The notes: generated by a model not told the origin, from the sequence alone. A stretch of 14,555 nt of DNA from an uncultured Ignavibacteriales bacterium (GCA_903915485.1 CAIWTC010000623.1:1-14555), one strand, 5' to 3'; shown: positions 7,634 through 14,555, counted from the first letter of the stretch. Numbers and translations are program-made.

Positions 7634-9106
7634 TTATAAATTAGTCATACTAAGTGTAATTATTTCCTTTAGTTCTCTGATGGACATATTTTCAAGTTCC
7701 GGAATTTGGAAAGTAGTCTCTTTCCCGGCTAAAAGTTTAGTTGTTGTCTCAAAATATTTTGTCGCTTCTCTATTTTTGTTTAACCGCTTGTATATTTGTG
7801 CGATTAAATAATTGATTACAAAATTTGAGTTATCAAGGAACAGGCATTTCTTCAGAGTCTCCAGGGCTTCGGTTTCTTTGTTAGTTTCACTTAGTATTTT
7901 GGAGTGTAATATATAAAGCGGGATACTAAGTTTTAACTCATTGAGCGCCTGTTCATTGAGTGATTCTGCCTGTACTAAGTTCCTGCTTTTAATAAAATGT
8001 GTTATTGCCGTGAGGTAAAATACTTCAATCTGCGATTCGGAATATTTCTTTTTTAATGATTTGCTTGACAGCACCTCAAGAATCTCATCTAAATTCAGTT
8101 CTTTTTCTTGAATATCATTAGCGGTTAAGGTAAATAAATTATTCGCTGATAATTTCTTCTGAATTTTCGGAATGACAACCGGTGTGTTTTTAATAATATC
8201 ATTAAGTCTTTGGAGTGCGGAATCCTGATTTATATTGATAGAAACGCTTGCGGTTTTGTGAATTGGCTTTTTTCTGAAAATCACAGTATTACCTTTTATC
8301 ACCGGCTCAAATAGGTCAGGGGGGATGTTTGAAAGTTCTGTAAGGCTTACAACAAACAGTCCTCCCGGATTGAGTGCGGCATAAAACTTTTCAAGAATAT
8401 TTTTTCTGCCTTGTTCATTGAAGTACATCAAAACATTGCGGCAAAGAATTACATCAAGGGTGTTTGTCCCGTTAAGAGGAGAGGGGTATGCGTTTTCAAA
8501 CAAATTGAGGTATTGAAACTTTACCTGCTTTCTGATGCTGTCTATAACCTCATAGTCATTGTTGCTGATTTTATTGAAAAAGGATTGAATGATACTGCTC
8601 TGCACTCCGCGAAAGGACCAATCATGATAGATACCTTCCTTTGCTTTTTTTAAGAAACTTAAATTAACATCACTTCCCATCAGAGATAATTTCCACTCAC
8701 GAATATCGGGAAGTTGCTGATGTAATAGTATTGCAGCGGAATATATTTCTTCACCGGTGCAGCATCCGGCGCTCCAAATCTTTAGATGGCGTCCGGATTC
8801 TCTTCTGCGCTCAAAAACTGATTTCAGGTTTTCAAATAATAAATATAGGGCTGCGGGTTCCCGGAAAAAATATGTTTCACCAATTGTTAAATATTTTACA
8901 AGCAACTGTCTTAACTCAGGAGTAACTTGATTGGTCGCAATGAAATTAATTAAATCTGACGGGTCGCTTATGTGGAGTTCTTCGGCGGCGGCGCGAAGGC
9001 CTTTTTCTAAATCCGGCTTCCGTTCAATAGGGTAATGAAGCCCAATGCGTTCTTTGATTATGTGACTAACAACTTCAAAAACTTTGTCAGGTAAAATGTC
9101 GACCAT
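7634..9106 (-). CDS. cheR: CheR-type chemoreceptor methyltransferase with C-terminal TPR region (WspC-like)
   Basis: 490 residues. The N-terminal CheR helical domain (about 5-75) is followed by a SAM-dependent methyltransferase domain (about 76-280): GETYFFRE (76-83), the SAM-binding loop WSAGCCTGEEIYS (111-123), GSDVN (144-148) and LCRNVLMYF (221-229). A spacer (280-345) leads to helical repeats, about 350-465, that look like degenerate TPRs (for example LVQAESLNEQALNELKLSIP and NREATKYFETTTKLL). It would methylate glutamates of the operon's receptor using S-adenosylmethionine. The TPR tail is the WspC arrangement and fits a receptor lacking a CheR-tethering pentapeptide, since docking could use the TPR instead. 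Its ATG overlaps the stop of the first cheW by one base (TAATG), showing translational coupling. Confidence 0.93.
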   Translation of the reverse strand: MVDILPDKVFEVVSHIIKERIGLHYPIERKPDLEKGLRAAAEELHISDPSDLINFIATNQVTPELRQLLVKYLTIGETYFFREPAALYLLFENLKSVFERRRESGRHLKIWSAGCCTGEEIYSAAILLHQQLPDIREWKLSLMGSDVNLSFLKKAKEGIYHDWSFRGVQSSIIQSFFNKISNNDYEVIDSIRKQVKFQYLNLFENAYPSPLNGTNTLDVILCRNVLMYFNEQGRKNILEKFYAALNPGGLFVVSLTELSNIPPDLFEPVIKGNTVIFRKKPIHKTASVSININQDSALQRLNDIIKNTPVVIPKIQKKLSANNLFTLTANDIQEKELNLDEILEVLSSKSLKKKYSESQIEVFYLTAITHFIKSRNLVQAESLNEQALNELKLSIPLYILHSKILSETNKETEALETLKKCLFLDNSNFVINYLIAQIYKRLNKNREATKYFETTTKLLAGKETTFQIPELENMSIRELKEIITLSMTNL

Positions 9107-9567
9107 TAGATTTCTTTGTTCATGCTTTTGAGCAGTGAATTTAGGTCCTCAATCTCGGATTGAAGCAAAAGTTTGTGAGTATCGAGCATCAGTATGTCCT
9201 TTCCTTCTTTGGAGAAAATTCCGGTAATTGAACTGTTTGCTGACTGCTGCTGAGTATGTTTTATTTCCGAAGGGGTAACTGTTTGAACATCAAGGATTTC
9301 ATCAACTACTATAATTAATGGAGAGTCTCCTTCCGCCAAGTAAATCATTGAATCGCCCGCAGATAATTTTTTGGGAGCTATCCCAAGTTTTTTCCTTATA
9401 TCTAAAACGGGAACCAAGGCGGAATGATAATTCACAACTCCGGTAATAGAGTCGATGGACGATGGAACAGAAATAATCTCCACTGCGCGGAAACATTTTG
9501 CATTCTCCGCGATACTAATCCCAAAATGAAATTGTTCAATTCTGAATAGGAGCAATTCGTTCTCCAA
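9106..9567 (-). CDS. cheW: CheW adaptor, first gene of the chemosensory operon (WspB-like)
   Basis: 153 residues, a single CheW domain: LLLFRIEQFHFGISIAENAK, then GVVNYHSALVPVLDIRKKLG (43-62) and a C-terminal strand set with SPLIIVVDEILDV. The core matches the N.RG.(V)xPVxDLRxxxG pattern, with YH replacing the usual LR. It should link MCP and CheA in the signalling array. The start is TTG at 9567-9565: reading upstream in frame gives no ATG or GTG before a stop at about 9613-9615, so TTG is the only reasonable start near the domain edge. A purine-rich AGAAAAGAAA lies just upstream. As the first gene it sets the operon start, and its upstream region carries the large palindrome at 9600-9633. 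Confidence 0.88.
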   Translation of the reverse strand: MENELLLFRIEQFHFGISIAENAKCFRAVEIISVPSSIDSITGVVNYHSALVPVLDIRKKLGIAPKKLSAGDSMIYLAEGDSPLIIVVDEILDVQTVTPSEIKHTQQQSANSSITGIFSKEGKDILMLDTHKLLLQSEIEDLNSLLKSMNKEI

Positions 9568-9594
9568 AGTATTTCTTTTCTCTAAAGTTTGAAA

Positions 9595-9600
9595 ATTATA
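9595..9600 (-). promoter_or_regulatory. Possible -10 box of the chemosensory operon
   Basis: TATAAT on the minus strand, about 28 bases before the TTG start of the first cheW. The -35 position at 17-base spacing reads TCATCA, far from consensus, so the promoter would need an activator or use another sigma factor. Confidence 0.25.
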
Positions 9601-9633
9601 TTGGAAAATACATCATTTGATGAATATTCCAAT
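9600..9633. promoter_or_regulatory. 34-bp near-perfect palindrome, candidate operator of the chemosensory operon
   Basis: Left arm ATTGGAAAATACATCA (9600-9615) and right arm TGATGAATATTCCAAT (9618-9633) are reverse complements except at two positions, with two bases (TT) in the middle. It sits 33 bases upstream of the first cheW start in a divergent intergenic region. A TATAAT box on the minus strand overlaps its edge (9600-9595), so the palindrome would cover the spacer and -35 zone of a promoter there, as expected for a dimeric regulator site. An RNA hairpin in the 5' leader is the alternative. No regulator family is recognised. Confidence 0.5.
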
Positions 9634-9731
9634 TATAAATATATGCTAATAAGTTTATTCGAACTATGCGCTGCGTCAAACTAATTACTTTAATATCGGA
9701 AGTGAATTTTGAACCGTTTGATAAATAACAG

Positions 9732-9759
9732 TTGGATTTCCCGAGATTAATCATAAAAT
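9732..9759 (+). promoter_or_regulatory. Possible promoter of the HEAGH membrane protein gene
   Basis: TTGGAT (9732-9737) and TAAAAT (9754-9759) are separated by 16 bases, about 46 bases before the GTG start. The -10 is good, the -35 weak. Confidence 0.3.
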
Positions 9760-9805
9760 AGTCATTAAAAATATTTAGCTTGCATAAATACTTATAGGAA
9801 TTATT

Positions 9806-10333
9806 GTGGATTTTAAGCCGACTATAATAGAAAGCGCAACCACTTATACAAAGTTGGATGTTATTAAATCCTGGATACCCTCAGTTATTGTGGGACTTGC
9901 AGGTGCTTATTTCCTTTCATCGAGAGGGGAATATTCATATTTGGATGCTTTTGATTTGCTTGTGCATGAAGCGGGGCATGTAATTTTTAGTTTCTTGGGC
10001 GAGACCATATATTTTTTAGGCGGTACACTTATGCAATTGATTGTGCCGGTTCTGCTGCTGATATTCTGCTTTTCAAATAGACTTTACAAACTCTTTCAAA
10101 TTATTACTATAATGCTCGGGCAAAGTTTTCTGAATATTAGCGTGTATGTGGGTGATGCTCAGACAATGAAGCTTCGATTGTTCGGCCCTCCCGGAGCAAA
10201 ACATGACTGGAATTTTCTTTTGACCAAATATGATATTCTTGCTTCGTGCGGAGATTTTGAAATTGCATTTGTTGTTTGTGCGGTGATGGTGTTTTTAGGA
10301 GGAATGATTATGCCGCTGTTCTTTAAGGAATAA
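9806..10333 (+). CDS. Small membrane protein with HEAGH zinc-protease-like motif
   Basis: 175 residues with about four or five hydrophobic helices (roughly 24-38, 59-72, 75-90, 95-115, 152-172). HEAGH (54-58) at the start of a membrane helix is the HExxH zinc-binding signature. Two further blocks stand out: LNISVYVGDAQ (109-119), where D117 could be a third ligand, and KHDWN (132-136). The layout recalls intramembrane site-2-type (M50-like) proteases, with HExxH in one helix and an Asp in a later one, but the protein is shorter and lacks a clear NxxPxxxxDG. It may be a conserved family of unknown function; activity is not shown. The start is GTG 9806, with AGGAAT just upstream and an in-frame TAG between it and the previous possible start. 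It is divergent from the chemosensory operon and convergent with the Sel1 gene, 14 bases between stops. Confidence 0.75.
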   Translation: MDFKPTIIESATTYTKLDVIKSWIPSVIVGLAGAYFLSSRGEYSYLDAFDLLVHEAGHVIFSFLGETIYFLGGTLMQLIVPVLLLIFCFSNRLYKLFQIITIMLGQSFLNISVYVGDAQTMKLRLFGPPGAKHDWNFLLTKYDILASCGDFEIAFVVCAVMVFLGGMIMPLFFKE

Positions 10334-10347
10334 ATCCCTGAGTTTTA

Positions 10348-11901
10348 TTATTCTTCTGTAAGTGTAAATTCAGCTTTAAATGGACGAAGTTCATCATACA
10401 ATCTTTTCAATGATGAGAATGCTGTTGAGTTACCTCTGAATGCTGCTTTTCTGTAACACTCAACGGCTTTGCTTTTATTCTGTGGAATGCACTTGCCTGA
10501 TTCAAACAAATACCCCTGAATCAATAGTGATAGAACCGAACCTTCAGCAGTTAAATCTGTGAGTTGAGTTTGTGATGGAAGTTTATCACAAGATGCATTC
10601 AATAACATACTTGCAATAGCTTTGCTTAACATTGCTTCTTTGCTGCCGAGTTTTTCTGCCTCTGCCCAATAATAGAAGGCTTTTGCTGAATCTTTCGCCG
10701 TATATTTCCCGCGAAAATAAATTTCAGCAAGTTCAATAATTGCCGGTATATATTTTGATTTTTCTGATTCCCTCAATGTATTCAAAAAGAAATTTCTTTG
10801 TTCCTGACCGTCTGCATTTAGTGCTTGAAGTGATGAATAAACATAAAGTGCTTCAGCGTGTTTCTTTGCTGTTTCTTTATTGAGTAGAGCATTGAATGAT
10901 GGATCCGAAATTAGCTTATTGATGTAATATCCTGCGTATGGAGATTCGAGGTGAAGCGCTAAGATGTAATATGCTGCCGCGGTAATAACGGACTTGTTAT
11001 AAACTATGCCTGCTTCGCAGCATCTTCCGATAAAAACATTTGCTTCGGGACTGCCTGCATTTGCTGCTCTTTTAATTATGGTAATAATAGTGTCGATGCT
11101 GAATTCCAAAAGAGAATCGCTGCCCGTTAAACCAAGCGATGGTTTCATGTCTGCAGGAGTTGTAATTATTAATTGCCTGAAGATAGAAGTGTCGGATTCT
11201 TTTGCCTTCTTTTTTAATGATTCATTAATAAAATCTAAATCAGCATTAGTGATACTCTGGTTCTTCTGTGGTTTAGTAATCGGCGCATCCGGATTTGTTG
11301 CCTGGTCATATTGCTTTTTTAATTCGACCATTTTTTCGAGTCTGGTTAATGCTTCTTTTGCCGGTTTGAAAGATTTTGCATCTGCTTTTTTAAACCAAAA
11401 CCCTGCGCTGTCATAATTTCTTTGAACAGTTAAATTTTCTGTAAAGAAAACTCCTGTTAGATACTCTGCTTCAACCATGCCGTTGTTTGCGGCACTCTTT
11501 ATCAGTGAATAAGCCTCGAAAGGATTCCAGTCGCAACCCCAGCCATTCATCGTGAATATGCCAAGATTATATTTCGCTGAAGGGAGTTCCTGTGCGGCTG
11601 ATTTTTTCATCCAATAAACGGCTTTGAGTGTGTCGGTATCAAAACCATCACCTGTTAAAAATCTGATGCTTAGTTCTAACTGTGCAGAAGGGTCGCCGTG
11701 ATTTGCTTTTTGCACTAAACTGAATGATTCAAGAAACTGATATGAGTATTCAGGAATGTAAAGAGGGTAGAATGCGAACGGGTTTAATTTCTTTTTAAAT
11801 GCAAGACTTTCCTTTCCCGCGGATTGTGGGAAGAGAGTTGAGGTAGTTAATAATAAAATTATTATTAATGATTTAGTATATCGAGAATGTTTATTATTCA
11901 A
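10348..11901 (-). CDS. Secreted Sel1-repeat protein
   Basis: 517 residues. A basic N-terminus and hydrophobic stretch (KSLIIILLLTTSTLF, about 10-24) ending near PQSAG suggest a signal peptide and export. Sel1-like (TPR-related) repeats are visible at about 68-103, 105-140, 141-177, 275-310, 385-418 and 455-490, for example SAKYNLGIFTMNGWGCDWNP followed by FEAYSLIKSAANNGM. A Lys/Gln-rich linker (about 190-235) separates the two repeat groups. Such solenoids bind other proteins; many Sel1 proteins act at the envelope, but no partner is evident. The start is uncertain: an in-frame stop at 11913-11911 leaves TTG 11901 as the only likely start, with no Shine-Dalgarno. It lies 100 bases downstream of the debranching-enzyme gene on the same strand, separated by a strong hairpin. 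Confidence 0.8.
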   Translation of the reverse strand: MNNKHSRYTKSLIIILLLTTSTLFPQSAGKESLAFKKKLNPFAFYPLYIPEYSYQFLESFSLVQKANHGDPSAQLELSIRFLTGDGFDTDTLKAVYWMKKSAAQELPSAKYNLGIFTMNGWGCDWNPFEAYSLIKSAANNGMVEAEYLTGVFFTENLTVQRNYDSAGFWFKKADAKSFKPAKEALTRLEKMVELKKQYDQATNPDAPITKPQKNQSITNADLDFINESLKKKAKESDTSIFRQLIITTPADMKPSLGLTGSDSLLEFSIDTIITIIKRAANAGSPEANVFIGRCCEAGIVYNKSVITAAAYYILALHLESPYAGYYINKLISDPSFNALLNKETAKKHAEALYVYSSLQALNADGQEQRNFFLNTLRESEKSKYIPAIIELAEIYFRGKYTAKDSAKAFYYWAEAEKLGSKEAMLSKAIASMLLNASCDKLPSQTQLTDLTAEGSVLSLLIQGYLFESGKCIPQNKSKAVECYRKAAFRGNSTAFSSLKRLYDELRPFKAEFTLTEE

Positions 11902-11942
11902 AAAGTAAAATTAGTTGTTGAAAGTATCCCTGTTGGGATTTA

Positions 11943-11977
11943 ATTTATTGGGCGAAAAGGATTGTCGCCCAATAAAT
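11943..11977. terminator. 13-bp-stem hairpin between the debranching enzyme and Sel1 genes
   Basis: ATTTATTGGGCGA (11943-11955) pairs perfectly with TCGCCCAATAAAT (11965-11977) around a 9-base loop. It lies 24 bases past the stop of the minus-strand debranching-enzyme gene, so it probably ends that transcript. The T-run (11979-11983) follows it only on the plus strand; on the minus strand the flank is TAAATCCC, so it is not a textbook intrinsic terminator in the needed direction. It may also stabilise the 3' end. Confidence 0.6.
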
Positions 11978-12001
11978 ATTTTTAATGTTAGTTATTGGTG
12001 T

Positions 12002-14113
12002 TTATTTACTCAACCTAAGGACATATCCGCTTACCGGCTCAACAGATAAACTTTTAGAGCACGCTTTTATTTTTTCAATGCCTGCCGTTTTCGGAGTGAC
12101 TACGGTACTCCATTTTCCCTCGGGAAGAATAAATTCATGCTTCAGTTTTTGGTCTGCATTCATCAGCACTAAAAAGGTTTCTTTTTCATACTTTACAGTA
12201 TACGCTAAGGCAAATGGAGCGTCTTTTATATCAAGAAAAACGATATCATCATAAGCCGCTCTTCTGAACGCAGGGAATATGTTTCTTAGTTTGATTAGAC
12301 CTTTGTAGTATTCAATAAGTTCCTTGTTCTGCTCAGCAATATCGTAGTTGATATAGTTTACTGCATTATCTTTATCGTAAGTGTTGTGGTCGATGTGTCC
12401 TTTGTTGGCATCGCCTTCGGGACCATTTAAAGGAATAACTTTTGAACGGGCGAATTCCTGACCTGAACTTATCATTGTCATGCCTTGCGATGTGAAAAGG
12501 AATAGCGCACCAAGTTTATTTAGTTTCATTTGATACGGTGAAAGTTTTGAATGCTCTTTAATATCTTTAATTACATTTGCCGGGTCAACTTCCTTTGAAC
12601 CGATGCGGATGAAATCACCAAGAGTGTAACCGTCGTGCGATTCTAAATAGTTAACAGAGTGCTCGGGTTTTTGGAAAAGCCCGAACTGATCACGCACTAG
12701 AGTTCCTCTTACATAACTCTTTACTCTTTCAATAGAATTATTCCCGTACCAGTGTCCGAATATCCAACCTAAACCGTTATCAGGGTTTTCGCCTTTGACA
12801 CCGTTTCTGATTTGGTCGTTCCATGCGCCCCATCCTCTTGCAGAAAATCCCATCGGGTCATATCCGCCGCCCCAAGGTTCGCAGACTATGATTACGTGAG
12901 GATTAACTTTTTTTGCTTCGGCTATAATATCTTCAATCGTTTTCCAGTCAAGCATTTTGCCTAAGTCAAAACGGAATCCATCAACATGATATTCTTTCAT
13001 CCAGTAAAGAATACTTTCGACTATCAGTTTTCTAGTCATAGGCCGTTCGGTCTTTAGGTCATTACCGCAGTAACTTTCGTTCATCATGCCGCCGCGGTCA
13101 TCAAGACGGAAGTAATATTCTTTATCAATTTCTTTAAGGTTGCCTAATTCATATTCAGAAAGATGATTGAACACCACATCCATTATCACTGCAATTTTAT
13201 TTTTATGGAATGCTTTTACCATATCCTTGAAGGCAGTAATCTGTTTGCCTGATTTTCCCTGCCATGTATTCCACTTCAGTTCTTTGCTTTCTTCTGCATA
13301 GTATGCTGCGGGTGCAAAGAATGCTGCGGTCATGTATCCCCAATGATTCCGCTCATAAGAATTCCATGTGTTGACTATGCGCTTAAGTTTATTTTCTTTT
13401 TGATAGGGGAGTTCAATGTTTGCAAACTCCATTGAGGGGAGCAGTTCAACCGCATTAACACCGAGCGAAGTAATATAATTTAATCCACCCTTAGCGCTTT
13501 TAGAAATTAATCCTTGATATGTCCCGGGAAGTTTTGCGCCCGATGATTTGTCAGCAGTCATATCTCTGACATGCGCTTCATAAACAATAACATCGCGCCA
13601 ATCAATATTTACATTGGCATCTTTTCCCCAGTCATAAAAATCTTCGCGGAGTATAATCCCTTTACGGGGACTGAGATAGGTATTGTAAGAAGCGACAGCT
13701 TTAGCATAGGGGTCAAGGCATAGTGGTAGTGCATCAGCGGCATCATCCGGAGTGTGAAAAACTTTATAGCCGTAGTAGAGACCCGCTTTTTCGCCCCACA
13801 AAGAAATTTCCCAAACGCCGTCTTCATCTTTGGTTAGATTAAATTCTTCGCTTAGGATATCTTCCGCTTTCTTATATAAGTGAAGCGTGACTTTCAGTGC
13901 CTGCGGAGCAAACAATCGAAAGATGGTTTGATTATCAGCAAAGGATACGCCCATAGTTTTTGTAGAATAGAATTTATCCAAGTCAGCAGAGTGACCTACA
14001 ATGCTGTCATGTTTCATCGTGATTCTAATAGTGCCCGCATCAGGGCGATACATTCCGTGACTCATAATTGAAAAGACTATCAAGATTGAAGTGAGTAAAA
14101 AAGCTTTTTTCAT
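12002..14113 (-). CDS. Secreted GH13 alpha-glucan debranching enzyme (isoamylase/GlgX/pullulanase type)
   Basis: 703 residues. A signal peptide (MKKAFLLTSILIVFSIMSHG, 1-20) implies export. A CBM48-like beta domain (about 55-150, SFADNQTIFRLFAPQALKVT) precedes a GH13 (beta/alpha)8 domain (about 170-615) and a C-terminal beta domain (about 620-703). The four GH13 regions are present: I DVVFNH (312-317), II DGFRFDLG with nucleophile D383, III CEPWG with acid/base E412, and IV YLESHDGYTL with D494. It would cut alpha-1,6 branches of glycogen, starch or pullulan. VIVYEAHVRDMT (176-187) is debranching-enzyme-like. NHWGYMT stands where type I pullulanases have YNWGYDP, and regions III and IV (EPWG, HDGYTL) look more like isoamylase/GlgX, so exact specificity is open. 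Start ATG 14113 sits at the signal peptide; only a weak Shine-Dalgarno is seen. The gene appears monocistronic. Confidence 0.88.
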   Translation of the reverse strand: MKKAFLLTSILIVFSIMSHGMYRPDAGTIRITMKHDSIVGHSADLDKFYSTKTMGVSFADNQTIFRLFAPQALKVTLHLYKKAEDILSEEFNLTKDEDGVWEISLWGEKAGLYYGYKVFHTPDDAADALPLCLDPYAKAVASYNTYLSPRKGIILREDFYDWGKDANVNIDWRDVIVYEAHVRDMTADKSSGAKLPGTYQGLISKSAKGGLNYITSLGVNAVELLPSMEFANIELPYQKENKLKRIVNTWNSYERNHWGYMTAAFFAPAAYYAEESKELKWNTWQGKSGKQITAFKDMVKAFHKNKIAVIMDVVFNHLSEYELGNLKEIDKEYYFRLDDRGGMMNESYCGNDLKTERPMTRKLIVESILYWMKEYHVDGFRFDLGKMLDWKTIEDIIAEAKKVNPHVIIVCEPWGGGYDPMGFSARGWGAWNDQIRNGVKGENPDNGLGWIFGHWYGNNSIERVKSYVRGTLVRDQFGLFQKPEHSVNYLESHDGYTLGDFIRIGSKEVDPANVIKDIKEHSKLSPYQMKLNKLGALFLFTSQGMTMISSGQEFARSKVIPLNGPEGDANKGHIDHNTYDKDNAVNYINYDIAEQNKELIEYYKGLIKLRNIFPAFRRAAYDDIVFLDIKDAPFALAYTVKYEKETFLVLMNADQKLKHEFILPEGKWSTVVTPKTAGIEKIKACSKSLSVEPVSGYVLRLSK

Positions 14114-14257
14114 ACATAACTCAACGAGATTAATGTAAAACTGAAATTAATTTAAAGTAAAGATAAGAAAAATGTAGGAACAGTCTAAATTATGATTTTT
14201 ATGACTGAAGTGATTTATATGATTATTGGTGTGAGATGAATAAATAAAGTTCTGAAT

Positions 14258-14335
14258 ATTTCTCGCGGAGACGCAAAGTCAACAAAGGAATTATAAGTTA
14301 TTAATCTTTGCGTCCGTTGCGTCTTTGCGAGAAAT
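14258..14335. repeat. Inverted repeat built of 'TTTCTCGC..ACGCAAAG' units
   Basis: The left arm (14258-14278) begins ATTTCTCGC and ends ACGCAAAG. The right arm (14306-14335) carries CTTTGCGT twice in slightly varied form and ends GCGAGAAAT. Arms pair over about 20 bases with two mismatches, with an extra CTTTGCGT-like unit in the right arm and about 27 AT-rich bases between. This resembles a short interspersed palindromic element known in many bacterial genomes with 'CTTTGCGTCTTTGCGAGAAA' units. It sits about 145 bases upstream of the debranching-enzyme start. Confidence 0.65.
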
Positions 14336-14515
14336 TATTTTAATAAGTGTAAGCCCTACATAATAACTCCGACTTTTAAGTAAGAAATTGTAGTAGACTA
14401 AATTACGAACCTCAAAATGAACCTAACGGGACAAGGCTTTCCTAACAGAGAGTTGTGCTCCATTATTAATTACTAGTCTCACTAAACCTCCACCCGACAA
14501 ATTTTCAATTTTTCA

Positions 14516-14547
14516 TTGGCAATTAAATCAAAAATTATTTATATTTG
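14516..14547 (+). promoter_or_regulatory. Possible Bacteroidota-type promoter reading out of the window
   Basis: TATATTTG (14540-14547) fits the Bacteroidota -7 box TAnnTTTG, with TTG (14516-14518) 21 bases upstream as a possible -33 box. It would drive a plus-strand gene beyond the right edge. The match is short and the sequence AT-rich. Confidence 0.25.
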
Positions 14548-14555
14548 AATAACGA

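Larger units (their letters stand above)
14114..14555. other. Gene-free region at the right edge
   Basis: No convincing gene, tRNA or rRNA was seen in these 442 bases. They hold the inverted repeat at 14258-14335, a possible promoter box at 14540-14547 and otherwise AT-rich unstructured sequence. The upstream control region of the debranching enzyme must lie at the left end, but no clear promoter was recognised. Confidence 0.6.

Noticed and set aside
9618..9714. TTGACG (minus strand, near 9671-9677) as a -35 box for the chemosensory operon
   Set aside because: No acceptable -10 lies 16-18 bases downstream of it.
11006..11416. 136-codon plus-strand open frame opposite the Sel1 gene
   Set aside because: It is antisense to clear Sel1 repeats; its hydrophobic look follows from the complementary codons.
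14421..14460. Possible integron attC-like motif (CCTAACGGG ... CCTAACAG)
   Set aside because: The two TAAC cores are in direct, not inverted, orientation and no attC-type stem could be drawn.
14426..14512. 29-codon open frame on the minus strand with a glycine-rich stretch (NLSGGGLVRLVINNGAQ)
   Set aside because: It is bounded by stops on both sides, has no ATG, and is too short and isolated to call a gene or remnant.
1..14555. CRISPR array, tRNA, rRNA, insertion sequence or prophage genes
   Set aside because: No regular spaced repeats, no tRNA- or rRNA-like segments and no transposase or phage-type protein were seen.

Overview
The window is AT-rich bacterial DNA, almost all of it coding on the minus strand. 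The organism is not certain. A cell-envelope Sel1-repeat protein, a secreted alpha-glucan debranching enzyme, a mix of good and absent Shine-Dalgarno sequences, TTG starts, a Bacteroidota-like TAnnTTTG box at the right edge and an interspersed repeat with 'CTTTGCG' units together suggest the Bacteroidota/Chlorobiota/Ignavibacteria group. This is an inference from gene style, not from a marker gene.

Layout from left to right: (1) 1-269, the N-terminal part of a SulP-family anion permease (minus strand, cut by the window edge). (2) 419-9567, a complete chemosensory operon on the minus strand. Read in the direction of transcription it is cheW - cheR(TPR) - cheW - transmembrane MCP - cheA with a C-terminal receiver - cheB - receiver/histidine kinase hybrid. 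(3) 9568-9805, a divergent intergenic region with a 34-bp near-perfect palindrome just upstream of the first cheW. (4) 9806-10333, a plus-strand membrane protein with an HEAGH zinc-protease-like motif. (5) 10348-11901, a secreted Sel1-repeat protein, convergent with it. (6) 11943-11977, a 13-bp-stem hairpin. (7) 12002-14113, a secreted GH13 debranching enzyme with a CBM48-like N-terminus. (8) 14114-14555, no gene; it holds an inverted repeat of the 'TTTCTCGC..ACGCAAAG' type.

The operon has the gene order of the Pseudomonas Wsp surface-sensing system (WspB/D = CheW, WspC = CheR-TPR, WspA = MCP, WspE = CheA-REC, WspF = CheB). In place of the diguanylate cyclase WspR, however, the output gene is a receiver fused to a HisKA/HATPase kinase. 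The likely flow is: the MCP senses a signal at the envelope, CheA autophosphorylates, and phosphate passes to three receivers (CheA's own, CheB's, and that of the hybrid kinase). The hybrid then relays to an unknown target outside the window. CheR and CheB would tune receptor methylation. There are no flagellar or pilus genes and no GGDEF domain here, so an 'alternative cellular function' output is more likely than motility. The replaced output module is the most unusual thing in the window.
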